Part shown: in pieces, positions 37,877 through 46,019 of the stretch
Layout: every line of letters begins with the position of its first letter
Numbering within the stretch: position 1 is the stretch's first letter
From: Natronogracilivirga saccharolytica
GTDB lineage: Bacteria; Bacteroidota; Rhodothermia; Balneolales; Natronogracilivirgulaceae
Direction: 5' to 3'
Assembly (NCBI RefSeq): GCF_017921895.1
Contig: NZ_JAFIDN010000008.1
Coordinates: forward strand, 62,001-126,000
DNA length: 64,000 bases
The notes under the pieces: generated by a model
Seen by the model: only the letters and a program-made list of their open reading frames with translations
The model's database searches: none
What the model was told of the DNA's origin: nothing
Translations under genes and position numbers: made by a program

Positions 37877-38632
37877 ATGTCATCCATGAACAAGTACATC
37901 CGAATGCTGCTGCTCCTGATATTTTTCGCCTTTTATTCAGGATGCGGCACTACTGAGTATACATACGAATCCGTCGAAGATGATGATGTTCATATTTATT
38001 ATGACATCGATGAAGATATTGAAGATGATGAGGCCATGAGTGCATTCATCCGTCCGTATGTCCGCGAACTGGAAAAGACGATGAACCGGGTGATAACGGT
38101 CAGTGAAGGCCCGTTTGAAAGAGCTCATCCTGAAGGCACTCTGGGTAATCTGACTGCTGATATCGTGCGCTACCGGGCGACGGCAGAAATGAGGGAGAAA
38201 GTGGATGTCTGCATAATGAATAACGGAGGTCTGCGCGTCCCGCTGCCGGAAGGCGAGATCACCGTTGGCCATATTTACGAACTGATGCCGTTTGAAAATC
38301 ATATTGCAGTGCTGCGATTCAGCGGTGAACAGGTCAGGCAGATAGCCGGTGAGCTGGCGGAAGTTAACGGAGAGGCGGTCAGCGGCATGCGGTTCCGGAT
38401 TGATGACGGTCAGGCCCGTGATATACTTGTTGATTCCATGAGCGTCCGGCCGGAGGAATATTACTGGGTGGCAACCAACAACTGGATGGCGGACGGCGGC
38501 GGTGCATCTGAAACCCTGTGGGATCCCGTAGAACGAAGAGATCTGGACGTGCTCATCCGGGATGCCATTATTGAATATCTTGACAGAAAAGAATCCATAG
38601 CGCCCTATCTCGACCAGCGCATCAGAAATTAA
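37877..38632 (+). CDS. Lipoprotein with 5'-nucleotidase C-terminal domain
   Basis: A 251-residue lipoprotein equivalent to the C-terminal, substrate-binding half of UshA-type 5'-nucleotidases. A hydrophobic signal ends in FYSGC, an imperfect lipobox with Tyr at -3. The domain motifs are GTLGNLTADIVRYRA, CIMNNGGLRVPLPEG, HIYELMPFENHIAVLRFSG and TNNWMADGGG. The metal-binding catalytic half is missing here and is encoded by the next gene but one element downstream (38750-39688). Starts at ATG 37877 or 37886 are both plausible; a TTG at 37853 is less likely. The two products probably act together at the cell envelope. Confidence 0.85.
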   Translation: MSSMNKYIRMLLLLIFFAFYSGCGTTEYTYESVEDDDVHIYYDIDEDIEDDEAMSAFIRPYVRELEKTMNRVITVSEGPFERAHPEGTLGNLTADIVRYRATAEMREKVDVCIMNNGGLRVPLPEGEITVGHIYELMPFENHIAVLRFSGEQVRQIAGELAEVNGEAVSGMRFRIDDGQARDILVDSMSVRPEEYYWVATNNWMADGGGASETLWDPVERRDLDVLIRDAIIEYLDRKESIAPYLDQRIRN

Positions 38633-38644
38633 TGGTTATGCTAT

Positions 38645-38752
38645 GACCGCAACCGGGCTGGCTCCGAAAGATACAGTATTTGATAATAACCGGCCGGGAC
38701 AAACGGGCATGACATCGCATCTGACATTGTAAATCGAAAATATAAAAAGATG
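38645..38752 (+). repeat. Intergenic repeat, copy C (before metallophosphatase gene)
   Basis: The 3' part CATCTGAC...AATCGAAAATATAAAAAGATGAA aligns with copy A at 24733-24769, and ACCGGGCTG (38652-38660) matches 24679-24687. The element ends at the ATG of the downstream gene (38750). The middle is more divergent than in the other copies, so this is the weakest member. Confidence 0.4.
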
Positions 38753-39688
38753 AACCGAAGAGATTTTCTCAGAAACAGCGCCGTTATCGGAACAGGTCTG
38801 GGCGTCGGCGGATTCATTCCGTTCAAAGATGCTCTTGGTGATGACCGGTCCCGGGTAACCATTCTGCATACCAATGATACCCATGCCCGGATCGAGCCTT
38901 TCCCCGATTCTGCACCGGACCACGCCGGCATGGGCGGAGTGGCCCGGCGTGCGACGCTGGTCAATCAGCTGCGGGCTGAAAATCCGGACAGCCTGCTGCT
39001 CGATGCCGGCGATGTGTTTCAGGGAACACCCTATTTCAACAAATACAACGGTGCCCTGGATTTTGAGGTTATGTCAAAAATGGGCTATGACGCCACTACC
39101 ATCGGCAATCATGAATTTGACAACGGTGTGGACGGTTTTGAGAAAGTGATGGGAAAGGCAAACTTTCCTTTCGTTTCTTCCAACTATGACTTCGGGACCA
39201 CCATAATGGGACAGCGTGTACAGGACTTCATCGTCCGTAAAGTTGCCGGTATTAAAATCGGCATTTTCGGGATTGGCGTAGCCTTTGAAAATCTGGTCCT
39301 GCCGCATCTGCACAAAGGGGTAACCTACCTTGACCCTGTGGATGTGTCAGCCGACATGGTTGCCCGGCTCAGGCGCCATCACCATTGTGACATGATTATT
39401 TGCCTGAGTCATATCGGTTACCGGTACGATGACAACCGTGTCAGTGACCGTGTTGTTGCACAGCAGGTAGACGGTATTGATCTGATCGTCGGCGGACATA
39501 CCCACACGTTCATGCCCGAACCTGAGTTGATAGAACGAGAAAACGGAGGACGCACCTGGATTTCGCAGGTAGGTTTTGCCGGTGTGGTACTTGGGAGAAT
39601 GGACTTTTATTTTGACAGGCAGCGAGCGATTGCGGGTGTGCAGCATCATCAGTATCCGGTAACAGAAAAGCTCGATAACAAGGTTTGA
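38750..39688 (+). CDS. Tat-exported metallophosphoesterase (5'-nucleotidase N-terminal domain)
   Basis: A 312-residue calcineurin-like phosphoesterase matching the catalytic N-terminal half of UshA-type nucleotidases. It begins MNRRDFLRNSAVIG, a twin-arginine signal, so the folded metalloprotein is exported by Tat. Dimetal ligands are in HTNDTHARIEP, DAGDVFQGTPYF, TIGNHEFDNG, CLSHIGYR and GGHTHTF. The C-terminal substrate domain is absent; the lipoprotein encoded just upstream supplies it. The likely reaction is dephosphorylation of extracytoplasmic nucleotides or UDP-sugars. It is followed 2 bp later by the aldo/keto reductase. Confidence 0.9.
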   Translation: MNRRDFLRNSAVIGTGLGVGGFIPFKDALGDDRSRVTILHTNDTHARIEPFPDSAPDHAGMGGVARRATLVNQLRAENPDSLLLDAGDVFQGTPYFNKYNGALDFEVMSKMGYDATTIGNHEFDNGVDGFEKVMGKANFPFVSSNYDFGTTIMGQRVQDFIVRKVAGIKIGIFGIGVAFENLVLPHLHKGVTYLDPVDVSADMVARLRRHHHCDMIICLSHIGYRYDDNRVSDRVVAQQVDGIDLIVGGHTHTFMPEPELIERENGGRTWISQVGFAGVVLGRMDFYFDRQRAIAGVQHHQYPVTEKLDNKV

Positions 39689-39690
39689 CT

Positions 39691-40605
39691 ATGAGTAAAA
39701 AAAGGATGGCAATGGGGGAGGAGGGCCCGGATTGTTCACGAATAATTGCCGGGTTCTGGCGGCTAAGGCACTGGGGTATATCCAGAAACCAGCTGACGGA
39801 TTTCGTCCATGAATGTATTGATATGGGAGTGACAACCTTTGACCACGCCGATATCTATGGTGATTATACGTGTGAGCAGCTGTTTGGTGACGCCGTCGCG
39901 GGCAATAACGGTCTCCGCGGCAAAATGCAGCTTGTTACCAAGTGCGGTATCCGGCTCCAGAACTCAGAAACGCGTCCGGGAATTTCCCATCAGCATTACA
40001 ATACCGACTACGACTACATCATTGCAAGTGCCGAACGGTCTTTGAAGCTGCTTGGCACAGACCGCATTGATGTGCTGCTTATACATCGGCCCGACGCACT
40101 TATGAATGCCGATGAGACAGCCCGCGCATTTCAGCAGCTCAAAAAAGACGGAAAGGTGCTGCACTTTGGTGTTTCCAATTTCACTCCTTCCCAGGTTTCA
40201 TTGCTTCAGAGCCGGTTGCCGTTTCAGCTTGTAACCAATCAGATTGAGTGTTCCGTACTTCGTATTGATCCGCTTCACGATGGAACACTTGACCAGTCCC
40301 AGCAGATGCGCATGAATCCCATGGCATGGTCACCTCTTGGTGGAGGCAGCCTGTTTACCGGTGATGGTGAAAAAGAGAAGAGGCTTAGAAACGAGCTGGC
40401 TGCCATAGGAGATGAAACCGGCGGCTACGGTATCGATCAGGTAGCACTGGCATGGCTTCTGTGCCATCCATCCGGAATATTTCCGGTAGTTGGCTCCGGA
40501 AAGCTGGCCAGGATACAGGATGCCGTTGCATCACTTGGCATTGCATTATCCCGGGAGCAGTGGTACCGCATCTGGAGTGCATCAACGGGAACACCGGTAC
40601 CCTGA
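39691..40605 (+). CDS. Aldo/keto reductase, YdhF type
   Basis: A 304-residue TIM-barrel oxidoreductase using NADPH. The order MAMGEEGPDCSRIIAGFWRL, GVTTFDHADIYGDYTCE, KLLGTDRIDVLLIHRPD, GKVLHFGVSNFTPSQ and NPMAWSPLGGGSLF closely follows E. coli YdhF. The catalytic tetrad is Asp and Tyr in FDHADIYG, Lys in LVTKCG and His in LLIHRPD. The physiological substrate is unknown. A TTG two codons upstream overlaps the previous stop, but I prefer the ATG at 39691. A Shine-Dalgarno for the next gene lies after its stop. Confidence 0.9.
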   Translation: MSKKRMAMGEEGPDCSRIIAGFWRLRHWGISRNQLTDFVHECIDMGVTTFDHADIYGDYTCEQLFGDAVAGNNGLRGKMQLVTKCGIRLQNSETRPGISHQHYNTDYDYIIASAERSLKLLGTDRIDVLLIHRPDALMNADETARAFQQLKKDGKVLHFGVSNFTPSQVSLLQSRLPFQLVTNQIECSVLRIDPLHDGTLDQSQQMRMNPMAWSPLGGGSLFTGDGEKEKRLRNELAAIGDETGGYGIDQVALAWLLCHPSGIFPVVGSGKLARIQDAVASLGIALSREQWYRIWSASTGTPVP

Positions 40606-40625
40606 ATTCATGGTGCGGAGAAAAT

Positions 40626-41390
40626 ATGGGCTGGCTGCAATCCTGGCAACGAAAAAAACTCGACCGAAAACCGTTTCCCGATGACTGGAGACGGATCCTG
40701 GTATCCAGGGTGCCTTCATACCGGCAGCTTGATTCTGCGAAAAAGGAAAAGCTCAGGCAGCTTGTCCGATATTTTCTTTCGGAAAAAAGCTTTGAAGGAT
40801 GCGCCGGACTCGAACTTACGGATGATCATTTGGTCGTTGTTGCAGCCATGTCATGCATACCGCTTCTCGGCGGAGTTTCGGATCTTTATCCCAACTTGCG
40901 TGCCGTTCTGATTTATCCGGGACGATATCATGCCTATTACAGTGAATCAGGAGTGGACGGCGTGGTGACCGAAGGCGTGGAAAGCCGGAGCGGAGAGTCA
41001 TGGGACCAGGGTGTAATCGTTTACTCCTGGGATGAAATCCTGTTTGACCTCAGGAATCCGGGGGATGGTTCCAATATCGTCTATCACGAATGTGCTCATC
41101 AACTCGATTATGAATGGGGTGCCACAATGGAGGGATTTTCCTGGCAAAAGCGCAATAAGGACGGAAAAGAAAGCATAGGAACCGTGATGAAAAGAGAGTA
41201 CGCGGCATTTCTGAAACAAATGGATAAAGGATTGCCTGTGCATATTGATGACTATGCAGCTACCAACATTCATGAATTCTTTGCCGTGCTGACCGAAACA
41301 TGGTTTGAAAAACCCGGAGTGGTGCGGACACATTACCCGGCTATAAACAGCGTTTTTCGCGAATTTTACAATCTGGATCCGGGCTTTTGA
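40626..41390 (+). CDS. mtfA: MtfA-like zinc metallopeptidase
   Basis: A 254-residue protein related to E. coli MtfA, a zinc aminopeptidase that binds the Mlc repressor. The zinc motif HECAHQLD is at 154-161 with the third-ligand region NIHEFFAVLTETWFEKP downstream. The N-terminal WRRILVSRVPSYRQLD is also typical. Frame length upstream would allow a longer protein inside the reductase gene, but the ATG at 40626 has a good GGAG about 7 nt before it and gives the normal family length. Whether an Mlc-type target exists in this organism cannot be told. A terminator-like hairpin follows. Confidence 0.9.
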   Translation: MGWLQSWQRKKLDRKPFPDDWRRILVSRVPSYRQLDSAKKEKLRQLVRYFLSEKSFEGCAGLELTDDHLVVVAAMSCIPLLGGVSDLYPNLRAVLIYPGRYHAYYSESGVDGVVTEGVESRSGESWDQGVIVYSWDEILFDLRNPGDGSNIVYHECAHQLDYEWGATMEGFSWQKRNKDGKESIGTVMKREYAAFLKQMDKGLPVHIDDYAATNIHEFFAVLTETWFEKPGVVRTHYPAINSVFREFYNLDPGF

Positions 41391-41406
41391 TGTAACCTTT
41401 TTTCTG

Positions 41407-41434
41407 CCGGCCCTGTAATGCCCCGGGCCGGTTT
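41407..41434 (+). terminator. Terminator-like hairpin after mtfA
   Basis: CCGGCCC/GGGCCGG, a 7-bp GC-rich stem with an 11-nt loop, 16 bp after the mtfA stop and followed by TTT. It probably ends the transcript running from mnmA or from the nucleotidase genes. Confidence 0.55.
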
Positions 41435-41551
41435 CCAGCTGCTTTAATCATTAGTGCTTCTTAAGCTGTACCATTCTCTCCCGTCCGTTTTTTTTGTACA
41501 TTGTCATATAGAGGCAGGTGTACCTTAAAAATATTACCCGGAGGTACTCTT

Positions 41552-42007
41552 ATGGCTACATACAGTATTACATCTCTGAATCAGACTATTGTAGAACACC
41601 GGCATTACTGGATTGAGGGGCTTCGCATCTTCCTTGGACTGCTGCTAATTTACAAAGGCTACTATTTTGTGGAAAATCTGGAGGATATCTATCATTACAT
41701 AGATGAAAACTACAGATTGTCTGCCTTTGTGATTTCACATTATGTGGTCTTTGCACACCTTGCAGGTGGCGTGATGATTGTATTCGGGATATTGACCAGG
41801 ATCGGGGTGTTTGTCCAGATACCCATTGTGATCATTGGAGCGATCTATTTTACCGGAGAAGGCGGCACCTTTTTCGGTCCGACCACAGAGCTTGAGTATT
41901 CACTGCTTATCCTCGCACTGCTGATCGTATTTCTCTTCTACGGATCAGGAAAATGGTCGGTGGATCACTGCGTTTTAAGGAAAAAGGAGAGTGATGACCA
42001 GCAATAG
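41552..42007 (+). CDS. DoxX-like membrane protein
   Basis: A 151-residue inner-membrane protein with four TM helices: about 26-46 (GLRIFLGLLLIYKGYYF), 64-87, 90-108 and 118-138. The arrangement and the HLAGGVMIVFGILTRIGVFVQIP segment are typical of DoxX/DoxD-like proteins, whose function is mostly unknown (some relate to quinone or thiol redox chemistry). A strong GGAGG at 41540-41544 lies 7 nt before ATG 41552, which fixes the start although the frame opens earlier. It stands alone, convergent with the deacetylase gene. Confidence 0.75.
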   Translation: MATYSITSLNQTIVEHRHYWIEGLRIFLGLLLIYKGYYFVENLEDIYHYIDENYRLSAFVISHYVVFAHLAGGVMIVFGILTRIGVFVQIPIVIIGAIYFTGEGGTFFGPTTELEYSLLILALLIVFLFYGSGKWSVDHCVLRKKESDDQQ

Positions 42008-42056
42008 CTGAACTGTTCGGATATGATACTGTGCTTCATGGCAATACAGCCCGGTG

Positions 42057-43316
42057 CTACTTGACAAGCAGCATCCGTCCGGTCTGTGTTTGTCCCGAAG
42101 TCACAAGCCGGTACATGTAAACACCGCTCGGCAATCCCGAAGCGTCAAAAATCACCTCGTGATTTCCTGCGGAGTGCATTTCATCCTTGAGCAATGTAAC
42201 CTTGCGGCCCAGTGCGTCAAAGACTTCCAGTCTTGCGTTCATGGACGCGGGCAGCTCGTAACGTATGGTGGTTTCCGGATTGAAAGGATTGGGATAATTG
42301 TCCCCAACCCTGACATTATCCGGCAATTCCGAGGCAAATTCCTGATCGTCACCGGCTGAAGTAGGCTCACGATCGTAAAGAATGTCGGCGGCTTCTGTAA
42401 GTGTGACAAATCTGATGCGGTCACCGTAATATTCTGTCAGGTAATCCAGCAGCTCCTCAATCCATTCAATGATCAACCCATCCTTGTAGCCGGGTCGGAT
42501 AAAGGGATCGTGCAGCATCAGATTGTAAAAACCATCGGCTTCGCCCCGGTCTTTTATATCGGCTATAGCTGTGTCCAATGATTCCTGGTAATCCCAGCTT
42601 TCCGTAACCCATGTATACTCCTGATGTACAGGAACATCGATTAAACCTTCGGTTACCTCTTTGGGATACTGTCCATCGCTGCTGCGGAAATTGGATACGA
42701 CATGCAGGTCAAAGTCGACAAGGACCTCATAGGTTGTCTGATCAAGACTATGTCCCGGGGCAATGAATGAGGTCAGAGGCACATCCATGTAATCACTCAA
42801 TGTTTGGATGGCATTTTCAAGGATTTCTGCCTGCTCTTCATAGGAAAAGTTGTAGTCAAGTGTGGGGCAGTACATTTCATGACCAAATGGACCGCTGTCA
42901 CAATCGAGCGGACAATAATGCGTGTATCCGTGAACGGATATTTCATGTCCCCGGTCGGCGCTCTTCTGAAGATCGCGTTCCATGTGTCCACCCTCGTTGA
43001 GCCCCTCTTTCAGCCTGTGCGGAATGACGCCCCACGTCACCTTGCCGCCAAAAGCTTCGACGGCATCCTGAAAAGCAGTAAAATTGTGCGGAACGTTCCA
43101 TCCGGCGTAGCTGTCCGACCGGAAATAGATATCATCCACCCGCAGCAGAAAGTAAAGGGTGTCGGATTTTTCCTGTTCAATTTGGTTGCCGGAGTCATGA
43201 TAACCTGAATCAATGGCATCGGCGGGTGATGCAGTGAGAATGGAAATGAAAAAGAGCATGGACATTATGAAGAATGTCCGGATCGATGTTTGCTTTCCGG
43301 TTGTAAGTGGATTCAT
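42057..43316 (-). CDS. Secreted polysaccharide deacetylase (DUF2334-like) with T9SS sorting tail
   Basis: A 419-residue exported protein. A signal peptide (about residues 12-35, ending SPADA) is followed by a NodB-fold domain (about 48-300) with the metal Asp in LLRVDDIYF, HGYTHY and FIAPGHSLD. This resembles DUF2334/polysaccharide deacetylase proteins that act on cell-surface or environmental glycans. Residues about 335-419 are a type IX sorting domain: NYPNPFNPETTIRYELP, VFDALGRKV, GLPSGVYMYRLV and a terminal Lys. The product should therefore leave the cell through SprA. It is the last gene of the leftward run, 86 bp after ftsE. Confidence 0.88.
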   Translation of the reverse strand: MNPLTTGKQTSIRTFFIMSMLFFISILTASPADAIDSGYHDSGNQIEQEKSDTLYFLLRVDDIYFRSDSYAGWNVPHNFTAFQDAVEAFGGKVTWGVIPHRLKEGLNEGGHMERDLQKSADRGHEISVHGYTHYCPLDCDSGPFGHEMYCPTLDYNFSYEEQAEILENAIQTLSDYMDVPLTSFIAPGHSLDQTTYEVLVDFDLHVVSNFRSSDGQYPKEVTEGLIDVPVHQEYTWVTESWDYQESLDTAIADIKDRGEADGFYNLMLHDPFIRPGYKDGLIIEWIEELLDYLTEYYGDRIRFVTLTEAADILYDREPTSAGDDQEFASELPDNVRVGDNYPNPFNPETTIRYELPASMNARLEVFDALGRKVTLLKDEMHSAGNHEVIFDASGLPSGVYMYRLVTSGQTQTGRMLLVK

Positions 43317-43402
43317 TGGTCTGTATTCAGTTGCAGATTGTCCCTGTTATGTTGCAACTTGGCCCTTCTAAGCTACAGATTTCCCCGTTATGTTCCTGTT
43401 TG

Positions 43403-44077
43403 TTATGTTCCCGCTTCAACAATATTTTCATTCTGGATCCGAACAGTGCGGGCCGGATACTTTTTTACCATGTCGTAGTTGTGCGTGACCATAAGCACTG
43501 CCATGCCGCGGTTGTTGATCTGGCGGAAGAGGTCCATGATCGAATGGGCGGCCTCCGGATCCAGGTTGCCGGTCGGCTCATCAGCAAGCATCAGTTTGGG
43601 TTCGTTGGCAAGGGCCCGGGCTATGACGACACGCTGCTGTTCGCCCCCGGATAGTTCTTCGGGCATGTCATAGCGACGGTGGCTGAGTCCGACCATGGAA
43701 AGAACTTCCATTACCCGCTGTTTGATTTTGCTGCGCCGTGTACCGGTAACCTCGAGCGCAAAAGCTACATTTTCGTATACGTTCCGGTCCGGCAAAAGCT
43801 GGAAATCCTGGAAAACAATTCCGACACTGCGTCTCAGTTCAGGCACCTTGCGTTCACTAAGTGAAGTTACCTCTGTTCCTGCAACATAGACTTCACCTTC
43901 ATCGGGAAGCAGATCCCTGTAAATTAATTTTAAAAAGGAGCTTTTCCCGGACCCGGTGGAACCGATCAGATAAGTGAATTCCCCCCGGTCGAGAGTGAAA
44001 TTCAGATCATCGAACAGCGTCCGGTCGTCAAACCGTACGGTAATATTTTTAAAGGAAATAACGGGCTGCTCATCCAT
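43403..44077 (-). CDS. ftsE: Cell-division ABC ATPase FtsE
   Basis: A 224-residue ATPase that with FtsX controls peptidoglycan hydrolases at the septum. Walker [13 protein letters not shown] (about 38-49), Q-loop [17 protein letters not shown], signature [16 protein letters not shown], Walker [14 protein letters not shown] and a switch His in VTHNYD are all intact. The [10 protein letters not shown] segment is typical of FtsE as against LolD or MacB. No ftsX is adjacent, which is common in Bacteroidota. It overlaps the methyltransferase gene by 8 bp. Confidence 0.88.
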   Translation of the reverse strand: MDEQPVISFKNITVRFDDRTLFDDLNFTLDRGEFTYLIGSTGSGKSSFLKLIYRDLLPDEGEVYVAGTEVTSLSERKVPELRRSVGIVFQDFQLLPDRNVYENVAFALEVTGTRRSKIKQRVMEVLSMVGLSHRRYDMPEELSGGEQQRVVIARALANEPKLMLADEPTGNLDPEAAHSIMDLFRQINNRGMAVLMVTHNYDMVKKYPARTVRIQNENIVEAGT

Positions 44078-44864
44078 GCGAAACCACCATGGTTATTCGG
44101 TCACTGTTGTCTGTGGCGTCTTCAAGTTCGAAATCTTCATAAGCGGCAGAGATTTGCAGGCCGCACGCTTCCACAAGGGCAGCGATTTCATGGAGGCGCC
44201 AGATCTTCTGCCGGTGAACTTCCTCGAATTCCTCGGAAACAACACCTGTTTCCGGGTCTTTTTTCCGGACTTCGAAGTGGTTGGTGTGCACTGCGTTTTT
44301 GCTGTTGTAGGAACTTCTGCGATAGAATGTCCAGGTTTTTCCGATGCTTCGTTCACCATTCAAAAGAGGGGCAACTTTCGGAGAAAAGTTGGGTGTGGTA
44401 AAATCAAAAATGAAAAAACCATTTTCTTTGAGGCATCGGGCGGCACTTTTCAACAGCGAGCGTATTTCTTCAGGTTCATGCAGATAATTCATACTGTCAA
44501 AAACCATAAAAATGATATCGAAGGATTTTCCAGGATTTAAAGTGCGCATATCCTGAACTTGCCATTCAATGCTGCTGCCGCGGACAGCCGCCTTGTTCCT
44601 GGCTATTTCTATCATTTCAGCAGATACATCGGTAGCGGTAATCCTGTAATCATCAAAACGTTCCATCATCAGCGCCATGGTTCCGGTCCCGCATGCCAGC
44701 TCAAGAAGGGATTCGGCAGCAGGGTGGTGGTACTGAATGATGCTGTCAATATATTCCGTCCACTCCTCGTAATCGACGTCTTTCATGATTTCGTCATACA
44801 CAGGAGCAATCCTCCGATATATATTGTTGTTATAGGATTTGTGACGCGTAGCGGCTGATTGCAT
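44070..44864 (-). CDS. Class I SAM-dependent methyltransferase
   Basis: A 264-residue Rossmann-fold methyltransferase. The SAM-binding motif I is LLELACGTGTMAL (about residues 53-65), with an acidic residue in TATDVSAEMIEIAR and a Phe/Asp-rich strand SFDIIFMVFDSMNYL. The N-terminal YRRIAPVYDEIMKDVDYEEW is shared with small-molecule methyltransferases of the UbiE-like superfamily. The substrate is unknown. It lies between pdxA and ftsE and overlaps the latter by 8 bp, so coexpression is likely although no shared function is evident. Confidence 0.82.
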   Translation of the reverse strand: MQSAATRHKSYNNNIYRRIAPVYDEIMKDVDYEEWTEYIDSIIQYHHPAAESLLELACGTGTMALMMERFDDYRITATDVSAEMIEIARNKAAVRGSSIEWQVQDMRTLNPGKSFDIIFMVFDSMNYLHEPEEIRSLLKSAARCLKENGFFIFDFTTPNFSPKVAPLLNGERSIGKTWTFYRRSSYNSKNAVHTNHFEVRKKDPETGVVSEEFEEVHRQKIWRLHEIAALVEACGLQISAAYEDFELEDATDNSDRITMVVSHG

Positions 44865-44963
44865 GGTGATCGAGCAGGAAAAATTCCGAACCGGTTATCA
44901 TATGCGGCCGGATGTTGTCAAAGCCATTTCAAGCGATGCAATATATCTTTTTTCGAAGCAATC

Positions 44964-46013
44964 TTACAGTGCTTTTTTCCTGCGCGAGGTTCTTTTTTCC
45001 GCCAGTTCCCTGGCCAGATGCAGTGCCTTTTCCATGGATCCGGCATCAGCCTGATTTTGTCCTGCCAGGGAGAAAGCCGTACCGTGATCTGGGGAGGTCC
45101 GGATGATGGGCAGGCCGGTGGTGATATTGACGCCGCCACCGAAACCGGTCATTTTCAGGGGAATCAGCCCCTGGTCATGGTACATTGCCAAAACCATATC
45201 AGTGTTTTCATATGATTTGCTTGCAAAAAAACCATCAGCAGGCCATGGACCGGTGATATCCATGCCTTTGTTTTCAAGTGTCCGGATGACGGGGGATATA
45301 ATATCGGCTTCCTCATTACCGATGACCCCGCCGTCTCCGGCATGCGGATTAAGTCCGAGAACGGCAATGCGGGGCGATTGTATCGAGAACGAATCCGCGA
45401 GGTAACGGTGAAACAGCAGCAGTTTCTCTTCGAGCAGCTCCGGGGTCAGAGCCGAAGGGACATCCCGCAGAGGAATGTGAATGGTGGCAAGACCGACACG
45501 CATGATGTCATTTACCAGCATCATTCCGACACTGCTGCTCCCCGTGTGTTCGGCAAGAAACTCGGTATGGCCGGGGACATTGTACCCCGCAAGATGAATG
45601 GCCTCTTTGGATATCGGTGCCGTAACCAGTGCGTCGGCCGTTCCGTCCATGCAGCAATCTACAGCGGATGCTATGGCTGTCATGGCCGCTTTTCCGGCAA
45701 GGGCGGTTATTTCCCCGGGTCTGATTTCGACAGGAGATGAGGAGACGGATATCAAATGAACATGCCCGGATTCAGGAGCAACGGTGCCAGTACTTTCTTT
45801 CCAGAATATGGGTATCTCCAGTTTCTCTGCGTAGAATTTCAGGGTTTCCGGGCATGCGAAAATCATGAAGCCGGGCAAATTTTGACCGCCCGGGTTATTA
45901 TGATCCGGTCCCAATAATTTGTGCAGTGATTTAAGGATGATTTCCGGTCCGATGCCGTTCCCGTCACCCATGGATACGGCCAGAACCGGAGTTTTTTTAA
46001 CGCTGCTGCCCAT
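44964..46013 (-). CDS. pdxA: 4-hydroxythreonine-4-phosphate dehydrogenase PdxA
   Basis: A 349-residue NAD-dependent enzyme of vitamin B6 synthesis that oxidises 4-phosphohydroxythreonine. Landmarks are SMGDGNGIGPEIILK, ALVTAPISKEAI, VPGHTEFLAE with a metal His, LNPHAGDGGVIG, AMYHDQGLIPLKM and GLPIIRTSPDHGTA. PdxA-based synthesis uses PdxJ as the ring-closing partner, which is not in the window. The ATG at 46013 is preferred over GTG 46019, which abuts the upstream stop. The gene begins 6 bp after the GWxTD gene and is clearly in its operon. Confidence 0.95.
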   Translation of the reverse strand: MGSSVKKTPVLAVSMGDGNGIGPEIILKSLHKLLGPDHNNPGGQNLPGFMIFACPETLKFYAEKLEIPIFWKESTGTVAPESGHVHLISVSSSPVEIRPGEITALAGKAAMTAIASAVDCCMDGTADALVTAPISKEAIHLAGYNVPGHTEFLAEHTGSSSVGMMLVNDIMRVGLATIHIPLRDVPSALTPELLEEKLLLFHRYLADSFSIQSPRIAVLGLNPHAGDGGVIGNEEADIISPVIRTLENKGMDITGPWPADGFFASKSYENTDMVLAMYHDQGLIPLKMTGFGGGVNITTGLPIIRTSPDHGTAFSLAGQNQADAGSMEKALHLARELAEKRTSRRKKAL

Positions 46014-46019
46014 AATCAC

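Noticed and set aside
43317-43402. Repeated GTTATGTTCC and GTTGCAAC near the deacetylase start, considered as an operator array
   Set aside because: Only partial, irregular copies in 86 bp; GTTGCAAC is half of the fur palindrome but lacks the second half-site.
43403-44077. FtsE read as LolD or MacB-type ATPase
   Set aside because: The [17 protein letters not shown] segment and length fit FtsE better and no LolC/E or MacB-like permease is adjacent.
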